Below, piece by piece: positions 63,914-64,000 of a stretch of DNA of 64,000 nt. The notes below the pieces were generated by a model. It was not told the origin of the DNA and searched no databases. It saw nothing but the letters and a program-made list of their open reading frames with translations. The translations under genes were made by a program, and so were the position numbers. Positions within the stretch are counted from its first letter, which is position 1. Every line of letters begins with the position of its first letter. This stretch comes from Enterobacter sp. RHBSTW-00175 (GTDB lineage: Bacteria; Pseudomonadota; Gammaproteobacteria; Enterobacterales; Enterobacteriaceae): assembly GCF_013927005.1 (NCBI RefSeq), contig NZ_CP055930.1, positions 3,286,001-3,350,000 on the forward strand, read 5' to 3'.

Positions 63914-64000
63914 GCCGCACCCCGCGGGTCCGGGTTATCCAGCACCTCGTCAGTCTGGGCTTTACGCCAGTCAGCCAGACGCTGATGCAGGGCTTTATCG
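63910..64000 (-). CDS. purE: N5-CAIR mutase PurE (only the C-terminal end)
   Basis: The last 29 codons and the stop of purE; the rest lies to the right of the window. The visible reading DKALHQRLADWRKAQTDEVL and the end NPDPRGAA match E. coli PurE. It overlaps purK by 4 bases. Confidence 0.93.
   Translation of the reverse strand, partial: DKALHQRLADWRKAQTDEVLDNPDPRGAA

Overview
This window is chromosomal DNA from a member of the Enterobacteriaceae. The gene order is that of the E. coli tesB to purEK segment (tesB-ybaY-ffs ... hha-tomB-acrBA-acrR-mscK-priC-apt-dnaX-recR-htpG-adk-hemH-gsk-ybaL-fsr-ushA-ybaKP-copA-cueR-qmcA-fetAB-cnoX-tesA-ybbAP-selU-purKE), and the proteins are close to but clearly different from those of E. 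coli. Enterobacter or a sister genus such as Lelliottia or Leclercia is the best guess. The genus is an inference from protein relatedness and from which accessory genes are present or missing. Both ends are cut inside genes: tesB at the left and purE at the right.

Layout. 1-2.7 kb: tesB, ybaY, the alkyltransferase-like gene atl, an orphan gene and the 4.5S RNA gene ffs. 2.7-16.9 kb is a variable stretch. It holds a coupled RHH-protein/unknown pair that looks like a toxin-antitoxin module, the MocR regulator/membrane protein pair yczR-yczE, lacI-lacZ with a complete lac control region but no lacY, the nickel/cobalt efflux pair rcnA-rcnR with three operator-like sites, the EAL phosphodiesterase gene pdeB, the zinc-independent ribosomal protein genes ykgM-ykgO behind a Zur box, a GNAT/MocR divergent pair, ylaC and maa. 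17-23.4 kb: hha-tomB and acrAB-acrR with a perfect AcrR operator. 23.5-37 kb: a conserved housekeeping block from mscK to gsk. 37-38.3 kb: an IS481-family insertion sequence lying inside a palindromic intergenic repeat. 38.3-49.3 kb: ybaL, fsr, ushA, ybaK, the sRNA chiX, ybaP, copA-cueR and qmcA-ybbJ. 49.4-53.3 kb is an accessory block absent from E. coli at this point: a 284-residue orphan, a small exported protein, and a trimeric-autotransporter-like adhesin with nine identical-length proline-rich repeats. 53.3-64 kb: fetAB behind a long operator-like dyad, cnoX, ybbO, tesA, ybbAP, a general porin, selU and purKE.

How the genes work together. Several metal and toxic-compound circuits are complete with their DNA sites: CueR/copA for copper, RcnR/rcnA for nickel and cobalt, Zur/ykgMO for zinc starvation, and AcrR/acrAB for drugs. 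Two programmed -1 frameshifts can be read directly, in dnaX (tau/gamma) and copA (the short chaperone CopA(Z)). A family of palindromic CCCTCTCCC-type repeats occurs four times. One copy carries the IS insertion and another is translated as the tail of rsmS. Known E. coli neighbours missing here include aes, rhsD and the allantoin cluster.

The best candidates for something undescribed are the adhesin plus small exported protein (50.6-52.9 kb), the RHH/71-residue pair (2.96-3.42 kb), and the fetAB operator dyad. All functional calls for these three are inference.
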